A DNA stretch of 64,000 bases from Actinoplanes octamycinicus (GCF_014205225.1 NZ_JACHNB010000001.1:7173501-7237500), one strand, 5' to 3'. Counted from the first letter of the stretch, positions 25,305 through 33,928 are shown. The notes: generated from the sequence alone by a model not told the origin. Numbers and translations: made by a program.

Positions 25305-26735
25305 ATGAGCTTCTACGTCACCACCGCCATCCCCTACGTCAACGCCGCACCGCACCTCGGCCACGCCCTGGAGCTGGTGCAGGCCGACGTCCTCGCCCGG
25401 CACCGGCGCCTGCGCGGCGAGCCGGTGCGGTTCCTGACCGGCACCGACGACAACGCGCTGAAGAACGTGACCGCGGCCGCCGCGGCGGGCGAGCCGGTCG
25501 CCGCGTTCGTGGCGCGCAACGCGGACCGGTTCGCCGGCCTGACCGACGCGCTTGACCTCAGTTTCGACGACTTCATCCGGACCGGCAGCGACCCCCGCCA
25601 CGCCCCCGGGGTGGAGCGGCTGTGGCAGCGGACCGCCGCCCGCGGCGACCTCTACCGGCGCGACTACCAGGGCTGGTACTGCGCGGGCTGCGAGCAGTTC
25701 GTCGAGACCGACGAGCTCTGCCCGGAACACGGTGTGGCCCCGGAGCGGGTGACCGAGTCCAACTGGTTCTTCCGGCTCTCCCGTTACGCCCGGGACGTGC
25801 TGGCCGCGCTCGAGTCGGGCCGGGTGCGGATCGAGCCGGCCGCCCGACGCAACGAGGTGCTGGCGTTCGTCCGGGCCGGGCTGACCGACATCAGCGTCTC
25901 CCGGCCGGCGTCCCGCGCGGCCGGCTGGGGCATCCCGGTGCCGGGCGACGCCGACCAGGTCGTCTACGTGTGGTGGGACGCGCTGGCCAACTACGTCACC
26001 GCGCTGGGGTACGGCCGGGACGATCCGGCGTACCGGAAATGGTGGGTGGAATCGGCCGAACGCGTGCACGTCATCGGCAAGGGCATCGTCCGCTTCCACG
26101 CCGTGCACTGGCTGGCGCTGCTGCTCGCCACCGGGCAGCCGCTGCCGACCACGATCTTCGTGCACGACTACCTGACCGTGGACGGCGTCAAACTGTCCAA
26201 GAGCGCCGGCAACGCGGTCGACCCGCACGAACTGGCCGGCCGCTTCGGCGCCGACGCGCTGCGCTGGTGGCTGCTGCGCGACGTGGCCGGGCTGGGCGAC
26301 ACCGACTTCACCGAGCGGCGGCTGCTCGCCCGCTACCACCAGGACCTCGCCAACGGGCTGGGCAACCTGGTCAACCGCACGGTGTCGCTGGCGCACCGAT
26401 ATCGCGGCGGCCGGGTCCGCGCACTCGGGAACACCGGCCTCGGCGCGGCGCTCCCCTCGGCCATCGACCGGGCGCTGGACAAATTCGAGTTCCGGGCCGC
26501 GACCCAGGCGATCGGCTCCGTGGTGGCCGACGCCAATCGCCTCGTCGAGGCGGAGCGCCCGTGGGAGCTCGCCGGCGGCGAACGGTTCGACGACGTGCTC
26601 GCCGTCCTGGTCGCGACCTGTCGCGGTCTCGCGCACGAGCTGTCGCCGTTCCTTCCGGCTGGAGCCGCCCGGCTGGCGGCTCAGCTGGGCACCGGCCCTG
26701 GAGTCGGCGCCCCGCAGCCGGTCTTCCCTCGGTAG
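25305..26735 (+). CDS. metG: Methionyl-tRNA synthetase, compact form
   Basis: The protein has 476 residues. It has the class I signatures HLGHALE (HIGH motif) and KLSKSAG (KMSKS motif). A zinc knuckle YCAGCEQF ... LCPEHG sits in the connective domain, and VYVWWDALANYVTALGY is a typical MetRS core motif. The C-terminal tRNA-binding EMAP-like domain of longer bacterial enzymes is absent. It charges tRNA-Met. The start has GGGGGA upstream. Its position after an EAL gene is unusual; whether this is the only MetRS of the genome or a second, possibly inhibitor-resistant copy cannot be decided here. Confidence 0.93.
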   Translation: MSFYVTTAIPYVNAAPHLGHALELVQADVLARHRRLRGEPVRFLTGTDDNALKNVTAAAAAGEPVAAFVARNADRFAGLTDALDLSFDDFIRTGSDPRHAPGVERLWQRTAARGDLYRRDYQGWYCAGCEQFVETDELCPEHGVAPERVTESNWFFRLSRYARDVLAALESGRVRIEPAARRNEVLAFVRAGLTDISVSRPASRAAGWGIPVPGDADQVVYVWWDALANYVTALGYGRDDPAYRKWWVESAERVHVIGKGIVRFHAVHWLALLLATGQPLPTTIFVHDYLTVDGVKLSKSAGNAVDPHELAGRFGADALRWWLLRDVAGLGDTDFTERRLLARYHQDLANGLGNLVNRTVSLAHRYRGGRVRALGNTGLGAALPSAIDRALDKFEFRAATQAIGSVVADANRLVEAERPWELAGGERFDDVLAVLVATCRGLAHELSPFLPAGAARLAAQLGTGPGVGAPQPVFPR

Positions 26736-26751
26736 GTCACACCAGGTCTCT

Positions 26752-26784
26752 GGCCGGCCGCGTGGTGGGTCATGCGGGCCGGCC
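26752..26784 (+). terminator. Possible terminator after metG
   Basis: GGCCGGCC at 26752-26759 and again at 26777-26784 can pair to an 8-bp GC stem with a 17-base loop, 16 bp after the metG stop. Apart from this hairpin I see no gene in 26736-27069. Confidence 0.4.
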
Positions 26785-27069
26785 GCGGTCCTGCCCGGAC
26801 CCTGGTGGCGGCCGACCAGGCGCCGTTACGAGGTGTGCCGGTGGGAGGGCGGAGCGAGCGCAGCGATCTCACCCGGCGGCGCATCGATGGTTTAGGCGGT
26901 GTCGCGGCGGGGATGCGCGCTCGGGACGACCGGACTCCGGTCATCGGTGACATGGCGGCCGCAGGCCGTCGCCCCGCCGAGGCGGCGCCGTCCGACCGGG
27001 CGTTGTCGCCGGGAATGCGGCGGTGGACCCGGTGACCGCCGGCCCGGCGAGGGGTCGAGAGGAGAATTC

Positions 27070-27210
27070 ATGGATTTGCCTGCCCCGACAGATGACCGCA
27101 AGCCCGCGTCGGAGGTGGACGCGTCCCGGCGCGATCCGAGGAGATCACTGACCTTCCTGGCGCCCGGCGAACCGGTGCATGCCACCAGGCGATTCCCCCT
27201 GAGCCGATGA
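27070..27210 (+). CDS. Small protein (46 aa) coupled to DUF1345 gene
   Basis: The ATG at 27070 has a strong ribosome site, GAGGAG, 5 bp upstream. The frame ends at 27210 and overlaps the next start by 4 bases (ATGA). The product is hydrophilic and basic (MDLPAPTDDRKPASEV, then SRRDPRRSLTFLAPGEPVHA). It has no recognisable domain. The ribosome site and the coupling make a real small gene likely; alternatively it is a translated leader that sets expression of the membrane protein. Confidence 0.6.
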   Translation: MDLPAPTDDRKPASEVDASRRDPRRSLTFLAPGEPVHATRRFPLSR

Positions 27211-27878
27211 CCGGTACCCGTGGCGCGGGCGCCCCGACATCCACCGGGCGGCTGCTGTCCATCCGTCGCCTGTCACTTTCCCTGGCCGCCGGCATCGCGG
27301 CCGCGGCGGTGGCCGTGGTGCTCGGCGCGCCGGAACGGAGCGCGCTTTCGGGCTGGATCGTCGCGGCCGGCGTGATCCTCGTCTGGGTGTGGCGGATCAG
27401 CTGGCCGCAAGGCCCGGACGAGACCGAGCGGCTGGCCGAGGAGGAGAGCCGGTCGCGGTCGACCGACTCCGCCGTGCTGATCGCCAGCGGAGTCAGCTTG
27501 GCCGTGGTGGCCGAAGCGCTGATTCGATCCTCCAGCGGCCAGGACGCCATCGCGGTGGCCACCGTCATCGCCAGCGTCGTCGCGGTCATCCTGTCATGGG
27601 CGCTGGTCAACACCGTGTTCGCGTTCAAGTACGCCCGGATGTACTACCGCGACACCGACGGCGGCATCGACTTCAAACAACCGGACCCGCCCCGTTACTG
27701 GGACTTCGCCTACCTGGCGTTCACCGTCGGCATGGCCTTCGGGGTCACCGAGACCGAACCCACCCTCAGCAAGGTACGGCGGGTGGTGCTCGGGCACGCT
27801 CTGCTCTCCTACGCCTTCGGTACCGGCATCCTCGCCGTGGCGATCAACCTTGTCACGAATCTCGGGCAGTCATCGTGA
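27207..27878 (+). CDS. DUF1345 family integral membrane protein
   Basis: The protein has 223 residues with about five hydrophobic segments, including LSLAAGIAAAAVAVVLGAP, WIVAAGVILVWVWRI and VAVILSWALVNTVFAF. The stretch FKYARMYYRDTDGGIDFKQP followed by YWDFAYLAFTVGMAFGVTE is typical of DUF1345 proteins. Their function is not known. The start overlaps the 46-aa gene. Nothing in the surroundings points to a role. Confidence 0.8.
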   Translation: MTGTRGAGAPTSTGRLLSIRRLSLSLAAGIAAAAVAVVLGAPERSALSGWIVAAGVILVWVWRISWPQGPDETERLAEEESRSRSTDSAVLIASGVSLAVVAEALIRSSSGQDAIAVATVIASVVAVILSWALVNTVFAFKYARMYYRDTDGGIDFKQPDPPRYWDFAYLAFTVGMAFGVTETEPTLSKVRRVVLGHALLSYAFGTGILAVAINLVTNLGQSS

Positions 27879-27980
27879 CCCGGTCTCTGGCGATGCTCTC
27901 CGTGGCCACGCCGCGACGAGTTCACGCCCGAGGTGACATCGAACGGTCAGCCCGTCGATCTTCTGAACGGTGGTGTCCCG

Positions 27981-28223
27981 ATGCGAGGCAAAGTGTGGTT
28001 GCACCGGGCCGCCGCCGTCGTCTGCGTGCTGCTGACCGTACCCGCCGTGCTGTGGTGGAAGGAATCCATCCTCTTCGTGATCCTGCTGTCCCTCGCCACC
28101 CAGGCGTGGACCTCGTGGGGCGCCGCCGAGGCAGCCGACGACCGTGCCGTCTCCCAGCGCCTCGACCGTATCGAACAGCAGTTGCGGCACCTGCCCGGCG
28201 CTGAGCGTGGCCCGGACGACTGA
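27981..28223 (+). CDS. Small membrane protein (80 aa)
   Basis: Two adjacent hydrophobic segments (LHRAAAVVCVLLTVPAVLWW and ILFVILLSLATQAWT) form a hairpin. They are followed by a charged tail with a short amphipathic helix (QRLDRIEQQLRHL). I prefer ATG 27981 to an in-frame GTG at 27933, although neither has a strong ribosome site. No family recognised. Confidence 0.55.
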   Translation: MRGKVWLHRAAAVVCVLLTVPAVLWWKESILFVILLSLATQAWTSWGAAEAADDRAVSQRLDRIEQQLRHLPGAERGPDD

Positions 28224-28482
28224 TCCGGCAGAGACACCCCGCGAAGCCACCGCAACCTTCGCCGCGATCATCTGATGGCCTTGACGATCGACTCGGCGGC
28301 GGCCTCCGGCTGCGAGACGGTCAGGGCGGGCCCGCGAGGCCGCCGGACGTCCTGCCACCTTTGTCGATTGTCGCTGCATCCATCCGGCCTGACGGGTTTG
28401 CGCGACCCGGGCTCGGCGGGCTCCTACCCTGCGAGGCAGGGGCTCGTCGGCCGTACGGGCACCCATCGGGAACGGGGACATC

Positions 28483-28629
28483 ATGACGAAGCTCAAGATC
28501 ATCGCCGCGGCCGCGGGGGCGCTGGCCGCCATGCTGCTGGCCGCGCAGCCGGCCGCTGCCGCGGCGTCCCAGGACACCGCACCGTCCCGGTCGGCGACGA
28601 CCATCACGAACGGCACCAACTGGGACTAG
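28483..28629 (+). CDS. Putative tiny secreted peptide (48 aa)
   Basis: ATG 28483 follows a GGGGAC purine run. The product is almost only a signal peptide (MTKLKIIAAAAGALAAMLLA, Ala-rich cleavage site after PAAAA). It leaves a mature peptide of about 20 residues, SQDTAPSRSATTITNGTNWD. There is no second gene before the PPK2 start 52 bp away. It could be an exported signal, an envelope peptide or a precursor. No known family recognised. The 260 bp before it (28224-28482) show no other gene. Confidence 0.5.
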   Translation: MTKLKIIAAAAGALAAMLLAAQPAAAAASQDTAPSRSATTITNGTNWD

Positions 28630-28680
28630 TGGCCGACGGGCGACCGCGGATGCCGGCTGAGGGCGGCTCGGAAGGGGTGG

Positions 28681-29508
28681 GTGGTGGGGACCAAGCAGGA
28701 GCGGGCCGAGCGGCTGCCGAAGAAGATCTACGAGACGGAGTTGTTCCGGCTGCAGGGGGAGCTCGTCAAGCTGCAGGAGTGGGTGAAGGTCGAGGGCACC
28801 CGGGTGATCGTGGTCTTCGAGGGGCGGGACGCGGCCGGCAAGGGCAGCACGATCAAGCGGGTCGCCGAGTATCTCAACCCACGGCTGGCCCGGATCGCCG
28901 CGCTGCCCGCGCCGACCGAGCGGCAGCGTGGGCAGTGGTACTTCCAGCGGTACATCGAGCAGTTCCCGGCGTCCGGCGAGATCGTGCTGTTCGACCGGAG
29001 CTGGTACAACCGGGCCGGCGTGGAACGCGTGATGGGCTTCTGCACCAAGGCGGAGTACATGCGCTTCCTGCACCAGTGCCCGATCTTCGAACGGCTCCTC
29101 ATCGAGGACGGGATCCTGCTCCGCAAGTACTGGTTCTCGGTCAGCGACCACGAGCAGGAGCAGCGGTTCCGGTCCCGGATGCAGGATCCGATGCGCCGCT
29201 GGAAACTCTCCCCGATGGACCTGGAGTCGGTCAGCCGGTGGGAGGAGTACTCGCGGGCCAAGGACGAGATGTTCCTGCACACCGACATCCCGGAGGCGCC
29301 CTGGTACGTGGTGGACAGCGAGGACAAGCGCCGGGCGCGGATCAACATGATCGCCCACCTGCTCTCCACGATCCCGTACCACGAGGTGCAGCGCGTGCCG
29401 CTGTCGCTGCCGCCGCGCCCGCCGTCGAGCGGCTATCAGCGCACACCGCTCGACATGCAGACGTTCGTGCCCGATCACGCCGGGACGCTGCCGGTCGCCA
29501 AGAAGTAG
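28681..29508 (+). CDS. ppk2: Polyphosphate kinase 2 family protein
   Basis: The protein has 275 residues, the usual length of single-domain PPK2. Walker A is EGRDAAGKGSTIKR, Walker B is LFDRSWYNRAGVERVMGF, and a lid region with basic residues follows. PPK2 enzymes move phosphate between polyphosphate and nucleotides; single-domain class I enzymes mainly make NTP from NDP. The GTG at 28681 (or 28684) has GGAAGGGG upstream. It is followed after 10 bp by a cytochrome P450 gene, so they are probably co-transcribed, though no biochemical link is obvious. Confidence 0.92.
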   Translation: MVGTKQERAERLPKKIYETELFRLQGELVKLQEWVKVEGTRVIVVFEGRDAAGKGSTIKRVAEYLNPRLARIAALPAPTERQRGQWYFQRYIEQFPASGEIVLFDRSWYNRAGVERVMGFCTKAEYMRFLHQCPIFERLLIEDGILLRKYWFSVSDHEQEQRFRSRMQDPMRRWKLSPMDLESVSRWEEYSRAKDEMFLHTDIPEAPWYVVDSEDKRRARINMIAHLLSTIPYHEVQRVPLSLPPRPPSSGYQRTPLDMQTFVPDHAGTLPVAKK

Positions 29509-29518
29509 GAGGTGCCCG

Positions 29519-30709
29519 GTGCCGTACCTCAATGTCGTCGATCCTGGGTTTTCCCTGGTCGCGCCGGAGGTGATGGCGGCGCAGGCGGCCGGCTGGTATG
29601 CCGACAGTCCGCTCGGGCCGTTCGTGTTGCGGCACGCGGAGGCCGATGAGCTGCTCCGCGACCGGCGGTTCGACCACGGCGGCGACGGATACCTGCGGCA
29701 GCACGGGATCACCGAGGGGCCGATCCACGACTGGTGGGTGCCGATGATCGTGAACCGGGACGGTCCCGACCACCGGCGGCTGCGCGGCCTGGTCGCCGGA
29801 TCCTTCACGCCGCGCACCGTCGAGCGGCTGCGGCCGTTCATCCGGGCGACGGTCGCGGCGCTGGCCGACGAGATCGCGGAGCGCGGCGAGGTGGAGTTCG
29901 TCGGCGCGGTCGCCGATCGGCTGCCGCTGGCCGTGATGGGTGAGCTGCTCGGGGTGCCGGCTGCGGACCACGACACGTTCCGGGTCTGGTCCAGCGACCT
30001 CGGCCTGATCTTCGCGCTGGCGACCGGGGGCGACAAGGCGGACCGGGTGGAACGGGCGGTCGCCGGGCTGGACGCCTACCTGGACGGGCTGATCGACGAG
30101 AAGACGAAACACCCGGCCGACGACCTGATCTCCACGATGGTCGCCGCCTGGCAGCGGGAGGAGCCGGGAATCAGCCGCGCCGAGCTGCGGAACCTGCTGG
30201 TCACCCTGGTCTTCGGCGCGCACGACAACACCCGCCAGCAGTTCTCGAACACGCTGGTCACCTTCGCCGCGCACCCCGGGCAGTGGACGCTGCTGGGTGA
30301 GCGGCCGGAGCTGGCCGACAGCGCGGTCCGGGAGGCGATGCGCTGGATGCCGGCGGCGGCCAGCCTGTTCCGCCGGGCCACCGAGGACCTCGAGTTCCAC
30401 GGTCTGCCGGTCGCCGCCGGCGGGTTCCTGACCGTGGCCGCGCAGACCGCCCAGCGGGATCCGCGCGCCTATCCCGGCGGGGACCGGTTCGACATCACGG
30501 CCGGCTTCGACGCGCCGCTGCTCCAGTTCGGCGCCGGACCGCACTACTGCCTCGGCGCCGCCCTCGCCCAGGCCGAGCTGAGTGAAGCCCTGCCGCTGCT
30601 CGCCCGCCGCTTCGAACCGCCGGTGATCGCCGGGGAGGTCACCTGGCGGCCGGCGATCGGCACCCACGGCCCCGACCGGCTGCCACTGCGCTTCATCCGA
30701 TCGGGGTGA
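29519..30709 (+). CDS. Cytochrome P450
   Basis: The protein has 396 residues, typical of soluble actinobacterial P450s. The haem-binding loop is LQFGAGPHYCLGAALAQAE with the Cys ligand. The ExxR motif is REAMRW, and the I-helix oxygen-activation motif is FGAHDNTRQQ rather than the common AGxDT. The GTG start at 29519 has AGGAGG 6 bp upstream. The substrate is unknown. No ferredoxin is encoded alongside, so electron partners must come from elsewhere. Confidence 0.93.
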   Translation: MPYLNVVDPGFSLVAPEVMAAQAAGWYADSPLGPFVLRHAEADELLRDRRFDHGGDGYLRQHGITEGPIHDWWVPMIVNRDGPDHRRLRGLVAGSFTPRTVERLRPFIRATVAALADEIAERGEVEFVGAVADRLPLAVMGELLGVPAADHDTFRVWSSDLGLIFALATGGDKADRVERAVAGLDAYLDGLIDEKTKHPADDLISTMVAAWQREEPGISRAELRNLLVTLVFGAHDNTRQQFSNTLVTFAAHPGQWTLLGERPELADSAVREAMRWMPAAASLFRRATEDLEFHGLPVAAGGFLTVAAQTAQRDPRAYPGGDRFDITAGFDAPLLQFGAGPHYCLGAALAQAELSEALPLLARRFEPPVIAGEVTWRPAIGTHGPDRLPLRFIRSG

Positions 30710-30731
30710 GGCACCCGCGGCAGAGGTCAAG

Positions 30732-31556
30732 GTGGACTTGCTCATGGCCTCGACCCGATATCCGACGACCCCGGCCGAGTGGTCGACGGCCCGGCGCCGT
30801 ACGGTCGGCCCGTTCACCACACACATCACCTATCGGCGGGACGACGGCCGTACCGTCGAATGGTCCTCCCGCGGCCACCGCAAGCATGCCTCCCGCCTGT
30901 CCCGGGCGTCGTGGTGGATCGCGGTGCTGTTCGCCGCCGGGTCGCTCTGTTTCCTGATCGCGCCGATCCCGGCCTTCCTCGACCTTGTCGGCCCGGCCGC
31001 GGACGGCCTGGTCTTCTTCGTGGGGTCGATCCTGTTCACCGCGGCGGCCGGCCTGCAGTGGCTGGAGACGATCAACGCGGAGCGCGGGCCGGGCCGGCGC
31101 CGGTGGCGGCTGCTGACCTTCGAGCCGCGCCGGATCGACTGGTGGAGCTGCGGCGTGCAGCTGGTCGGGACGCTCTACTTCAACGTGACCACCTTCCAGG
31201 CGCTGCGGGTCGGGCTGGACTCGGCCGACTACGACCGCCTGGTGTGGCGGCCGGACGCGATCGGCTCGCTCTGCTTCCTGATCTCCGGCTACCTGGCCTA
31301 CGTGGAGGTCACCGGGCACCTGCTGGGCCGGCCGCGCCGCACCCTGGAGTCGGCGATCGCGAGCGTGAACCTGCTCGGCTGCCTGGCCTTCGGGGCGTCC
31401 GCGGTGGCCTCCTACGTCGTCCCGTCGGCCGATGCCGAGCTCGGCCCGGCGCTGGTGAACACCGGCACCGCGCTCGGCGCGCTGTGCTTCCTCATCGGCG
31501 CTCTCCTGTTGTTCCCGGAAGGTACGCACGAAGCGCGGTCAGCTGCTCGGCGGTGA
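30732..31556 (+). CDS. Integral membrane protein, unknown function
   Basis: The protein has 274 residues. A basic N-terminal region is followed by about six hydrophobic segments (WWIAVLFAAGSLCFLIAPI, GLVFFVGSILFTAAAGLQWL, GSLCFLISGYLAYVEVTG, VNLLGCLAFGASAVASYV and others). The motif SLCFLI recurs three times, which hints at internal duplication. GTG 30732 has AGAGG upstream; ATG 30744 is an alternative. It follows the P450 gene by 22 bp. Its 3' end overlaps the convergent EVE-like gene by 65 bp. Confidence 0.7.
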   Translation: MDLLMASTRYPTTPAEWSTARRRTVGPFTTHITYRRDDGRTVEWSSRGHRKHASRLSRASWWIAVLFAAGSLCFLIAPIPAFLDLVGPAADGLVFFVGSILFTAAAGLQWLETINAERGPGRRRWRLLTFEPRRIDWWSCGVQLVGTLYFNVTTFQALRVGLDSADYDRLVWRPDAIGSLCFLISGYLAYVEVTGHLLGRPRRTLESAIASVNLLGCLAFGASAVASYVVPSADAELGPALVNTGTALGALCFLIGALLLFPEGTHEARSAARR

Positions 31557-31941
31557 CGAAGGACGGGTTGGCGCCCTGCGGCTGGCGCAGCACCTCGAGG
31601 GCGGCGAGGGCGCCGTCGGCCCGCACCGTGTCCCGGTGCACCCGCTGCTCCTCGTCCAGCCAGCGCAGCTCCAGCGGCACCCGCAGCTTGCCGTCGATCA
31701 CCCCGGCCGGGCCGGTCACCTCACCGAGAGCCCAGATGCCCGGCGTCACCCGGCGGCGATCCCCGCTGACCCAGAGCAGCGCCGGCTGCCCGGCCGCCAT
31801 CAGATCGGTGCGGTAGCCGGGCCGCACGCACCAGGTCCGGACCGGCTGCCGGCGCGCCGCCACCTCGGTGATGTCGGAGGTCACGCCGTTGCCCTTGAGC
31901 AGCCACGCTCCCAGATTCTGGATGGTCACCGCATGCGTCAC
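31492..31941 (-). CDS. EVE-like (PUA-superfamily) domain protein
   Basis: The protein has 149 residues. The N terminus VTHAVTIQNLGAWLLKGNG is followed by QPALLWVSGDRRRVTPGIWALGEVTGPAG. This matches the strand-turn-strand core of EVE domains, which bind modified nucleobases. The GTG at 31941 is chosen because a TACCGT -10 (31953-31948) lies exactly 6 bases upstream, giving a leaderless mRNA. An ATG at 31980 would be divergent-overlapping with the remnant at 31979. The partner or target is unknown. Confidence 0.6.
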   Translation of the reverse strand: MTHAVTIQNLGAWLLKGNGVTSDITEVAARRQPVRTWCVRPGYRTDLMAAGQPALLWVSGDRRRVTPGIWALGEVTGPAGVIDGKLRVPLELRWLDEEQRVHRDTVRADGALAALEVLRQPQGANPSFVTAEQLTALRAYLPGTTGERR

Positions 31942-31978
31942 CCCGCCACGGTACGCGCGGCCCGTAGGATCGCCTCCC

Positions 31979-32068
31979 ATGGCGGACCTGTTCGGGCGCA
32001 CGGACCAGGTCCGCACCCTCACCGCGCTGGTCGCCGGCCTGCCCGAGCAGGGCGCCGCGCTGGTCGGA
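31979..32068 (+). pseudogene. Remnant of an AAA/LuxR-type regulator N terminus
   Basis: The frame MADLFGRTDQVRTLTALVAG is followed by LPEQGAALV and looks like the first 30 residues of an ATPase or LuxR-family regulator, just before its P-loop. Similarity then stops abruptly at about 32068, where a different remnant begins on the other strand. A TAGGAT -10 (31965-31970) is still present upstream. It reads as a gene truncated by deletion. Confidence 0.45.
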
Positions 32069-32190
32069 TCGCCTCAACGGTGTCGGCGTCGCCCGGTCAG
32101 CCGGGCGCGGTGGCGCGGTAGCCGCGCTCGGAGACCAGCTCGATCCAGGGCTGCCACGAGGTCGCGTGCAGCCAGAGGCCGGGCTCAAGG
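32069..32190 (-). pseudogene. Remnant of an alpha/beta hydrolase
   Basis: On the minus strand one frame reads PGLWLHATSWQPWIELVSER then GYRATAPG, a stop, and PGDADTVEA. This is the start of a common alpha/beta-hydrolase (LWLHxxSWxPW ... APGWPGxxxTVE). The stop TGA at 32100-32098 replaces the expected Trp codon TGG. Both ends are missing. The gene-free stretch 32191-32267 shows nothing else. Confidence 0.55.
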
Positions 32191-32267
32191 CAGCATCCCG
32201 TGGAGAAAAAGTGGTCAACCGGGCCGGCGGCGCGGAACGCACGCCGGCCACCTGACCGCCTGACTGA

Positions 32268-32840
32268 TCAGGCGCGCACGCCGGCCCGCAGGCCGTGCAC
32301 CCCGGCCTCCACCTTGACCAGCTCGTCCAGCATCGCGGTCGCGGCGTCCTCGGTCGCGGTGCTGGGCGTGAACACCCCGTCGGCGATCTGCGGCGCGTGG
32401 AACGGGATGTTGACGCTCTCGAAGACCGGCAGCATCCGCAGCGTCGTGACGACCTGCTTGAGCTGCTGCACGGCCCGGGTGCCGGCCGCGATCCCGCCGT
32501 AGGAGACGAAGCCGACCGGCGCGTACGCCCACTCCTGCGACAGGTGGTCGAGCGCGTTCTTCACCGCGGCCGGGTAGCCGTAGTTGTACTCCGGGGTGAC
32601 GATCACGAACGCGTCGGCCGACTCGACCTTGGCGCTCCAGTCCCAGGTGTGCTGGTGCACGTACTTCTTCAGCCGCGGGTGGTGCGGGTCGGCCAGCAGC
32701 GGCAGATCGATCTCGGCGAGGTCGGCGACCTGCACGTCGAAGCCGCTGTGCTTGCCGGCGAAGTCGGCGAACCACTGGCCGATGGGCAGACCCGCCCGGC
32801 CGGGCCGGGTGGAACCGATGATGACCATGAGGTTGGGCAT
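32268..32840 (-). CDS. NADPH-dependent FMN reductase family protein
   Basis: The protein has 190 residues. It begins with MPNLMVIIGSTRPGR, the flavin-phosphate loop of this flavodoxin-like family. TPEYNYGYPAAVKNALDHL is the family signature, and GFVSYGGIAAGTRAVQ follows. It should reduce FMN or quinones with NADPH. The start at 32840 follows a purine-rich GGAAAGG; a longer open frame crosses the promoter. It is clearly paralogous to the N-terminal half of the protein at 34429, across the MarR gene. Confidence 0.88.
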   Translation of the reverse strand: MPNLMVIIGSTRPGRAGLPIGQWFADFAGKHSGFDVQVADLAEIDLPLLADPHHPRLKKYVHQHTWDWSAKVESADAFVIVTPEYNYGYPAAVKNALDHLSQEWAYAPVGFVSYGGIAAGTRAVQQLKQVVTTLRMLPVFESVNIPFHAPQIADGVFTPSTATEDAATAMLDELVKVEAGVHGLRAGVRA

Positions 32841-32882
32841 GAGGTGGAGCCTTTCCGTTCGCGCCGCCGGCGGCCGCGCTGA

Positions 32883-32911
32883 ATCATTGAGCACGATTAT
32901 TGACGGTGCAA
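32883..32911 (-). promoter_or_regulatory. Promoter of the FMN reductase gene
   Basis: On the minus strand TTGCAC (32911-32906), a 17-bp spacer and AATGAT (32888-32883) form a reasonable -35/-10 pair, 43 bp upstream of the start at 32840. Confidence 0.45.
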
Positions 32912-33034
32912 GTGTTGGCCCGCACAGCGACGCGCCAGTGTGGCCAGCACCTCGCCGGGACACCGGCCGGACGGCGACCGGGCCTTCATGGTCGATGCCG
33001 GCCGAGGCCGATGACCGCTGCTCGGCATGCCGGG

Positions 33035-33928
33035 TCACCGCAACCACGCCTCGGCTCGGGCCCGCTTGTCGTCGTCACCGGACTGGATCGCCACCGCCAG
33101 CAGGCGTTCCCTCAGGTCAATCGGGATCACGGCGACGTCCTTCGCCTGCTGGTCGCGACTGTTCCACCCGCAGAGGTGCCGCACCGCGCCGGCCTCGATC
33201 CGCGCGTCCCCGGCATGTTCCCGCAGTGTCGCGACGAGGACCGCGATCGGTGTCGCGGCGAGCGCCGACTCCGGGATGCCCTCGTGCACCGGGTAGCCGC
33301 TGCAGCGTCCGGTCCCGGAGCCGTACCAGGCGAGCGTCGCCGCGGCCCGCTCGACCGGGTCCGGGATGGTGGCCGTCAGGCGCTCGGCGACCAACCGGCG
33401 GATCCCCTGCGGAAGGATCCCGGTCGTGTGGGTCGTGACGACCGCCATGTCGAGCAGGTCCACCACGCCGGCCGGCGCCGCCGCACGCCATCGCTTCTCG
33501 GCGACCGCCATCTCGACGTCGCGCCGATGCAGCTCGTCCCGCTTCCCCGCCGGACCCTCGACGCCCTGGCCGGCGAGCCAGCGCAGGACCGCGTCCCCGT
33601 CCCGCAGCAAGGCGTCGCCGTCCCAGCCCGGCCAGCGCAGATGCGTCGCGTGGTGGAACCCCACGACGGCGGCCGACCGCCCCGCCGAGTCGAAGAACTC
33701 GAACGCGAGGTCGCCATGGCACATGCACGACATGCCGGTCACCTCCTCGACGGCGAGAGCGTCCAGCAGCGCACCGAGCAGCGCCGGATCCGCCACGTCG
33801 AGCAGCACCTCAGCGCTCAGCACCCCCGTCTCGGACGCCCCGCCGTCGGTGACCCGCACCCGCACGGCGCCGCGCAGGACCTCGTCGAGCTCCGAGGCCC
33901 CCAGGCTCCTCGAGTCGCCGTCAAGCAT
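33035..33928 (-). CDS. Conserved hypothetical protein coupled to a MarR gene
   Basis: The protein has 297 residues. The start ATG at 33928 overlaps the end of the MarR gene by 8 bases, so translation is coupled. The N-terminal third (SCMCHGDLAFEFFDSAGRSA, GFHHATHLRW) looks like a small beta-rich domain, and the rest is helical (GILPQGIRRLVAERL). A Cys-x-Cys-His cluster is conserved-looking. I recognise no functional family. It probably shares regulation with MarR. Confidence 0.6.
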   Translation of the reverse strand: MLDGDSRSLGASELDEVLRGAVRVRVTDGGASETGVLSAEVLLDVADPALLGALLDALAVEEVTGMSCMCHGDLAFEFFDSAGRSAAVVGFHHATHLRWPGWDGDALLRDGDAVLRWLAGQGVEGPAGKRDELHRRDVEMAVAEKRWRAAAPAGVVDLLDMAVVTTHTTGILPQGIRRLVAERLTATIPDPVERAAATLAWYGSGTGRCSGYPVHEGIPESALAATPIAVLVATLREHAGDARIEAGAVRHLCGWNSRDQQAKDVAVIPIDLRERLLAVAIQSGDDDKRARAEAWLR

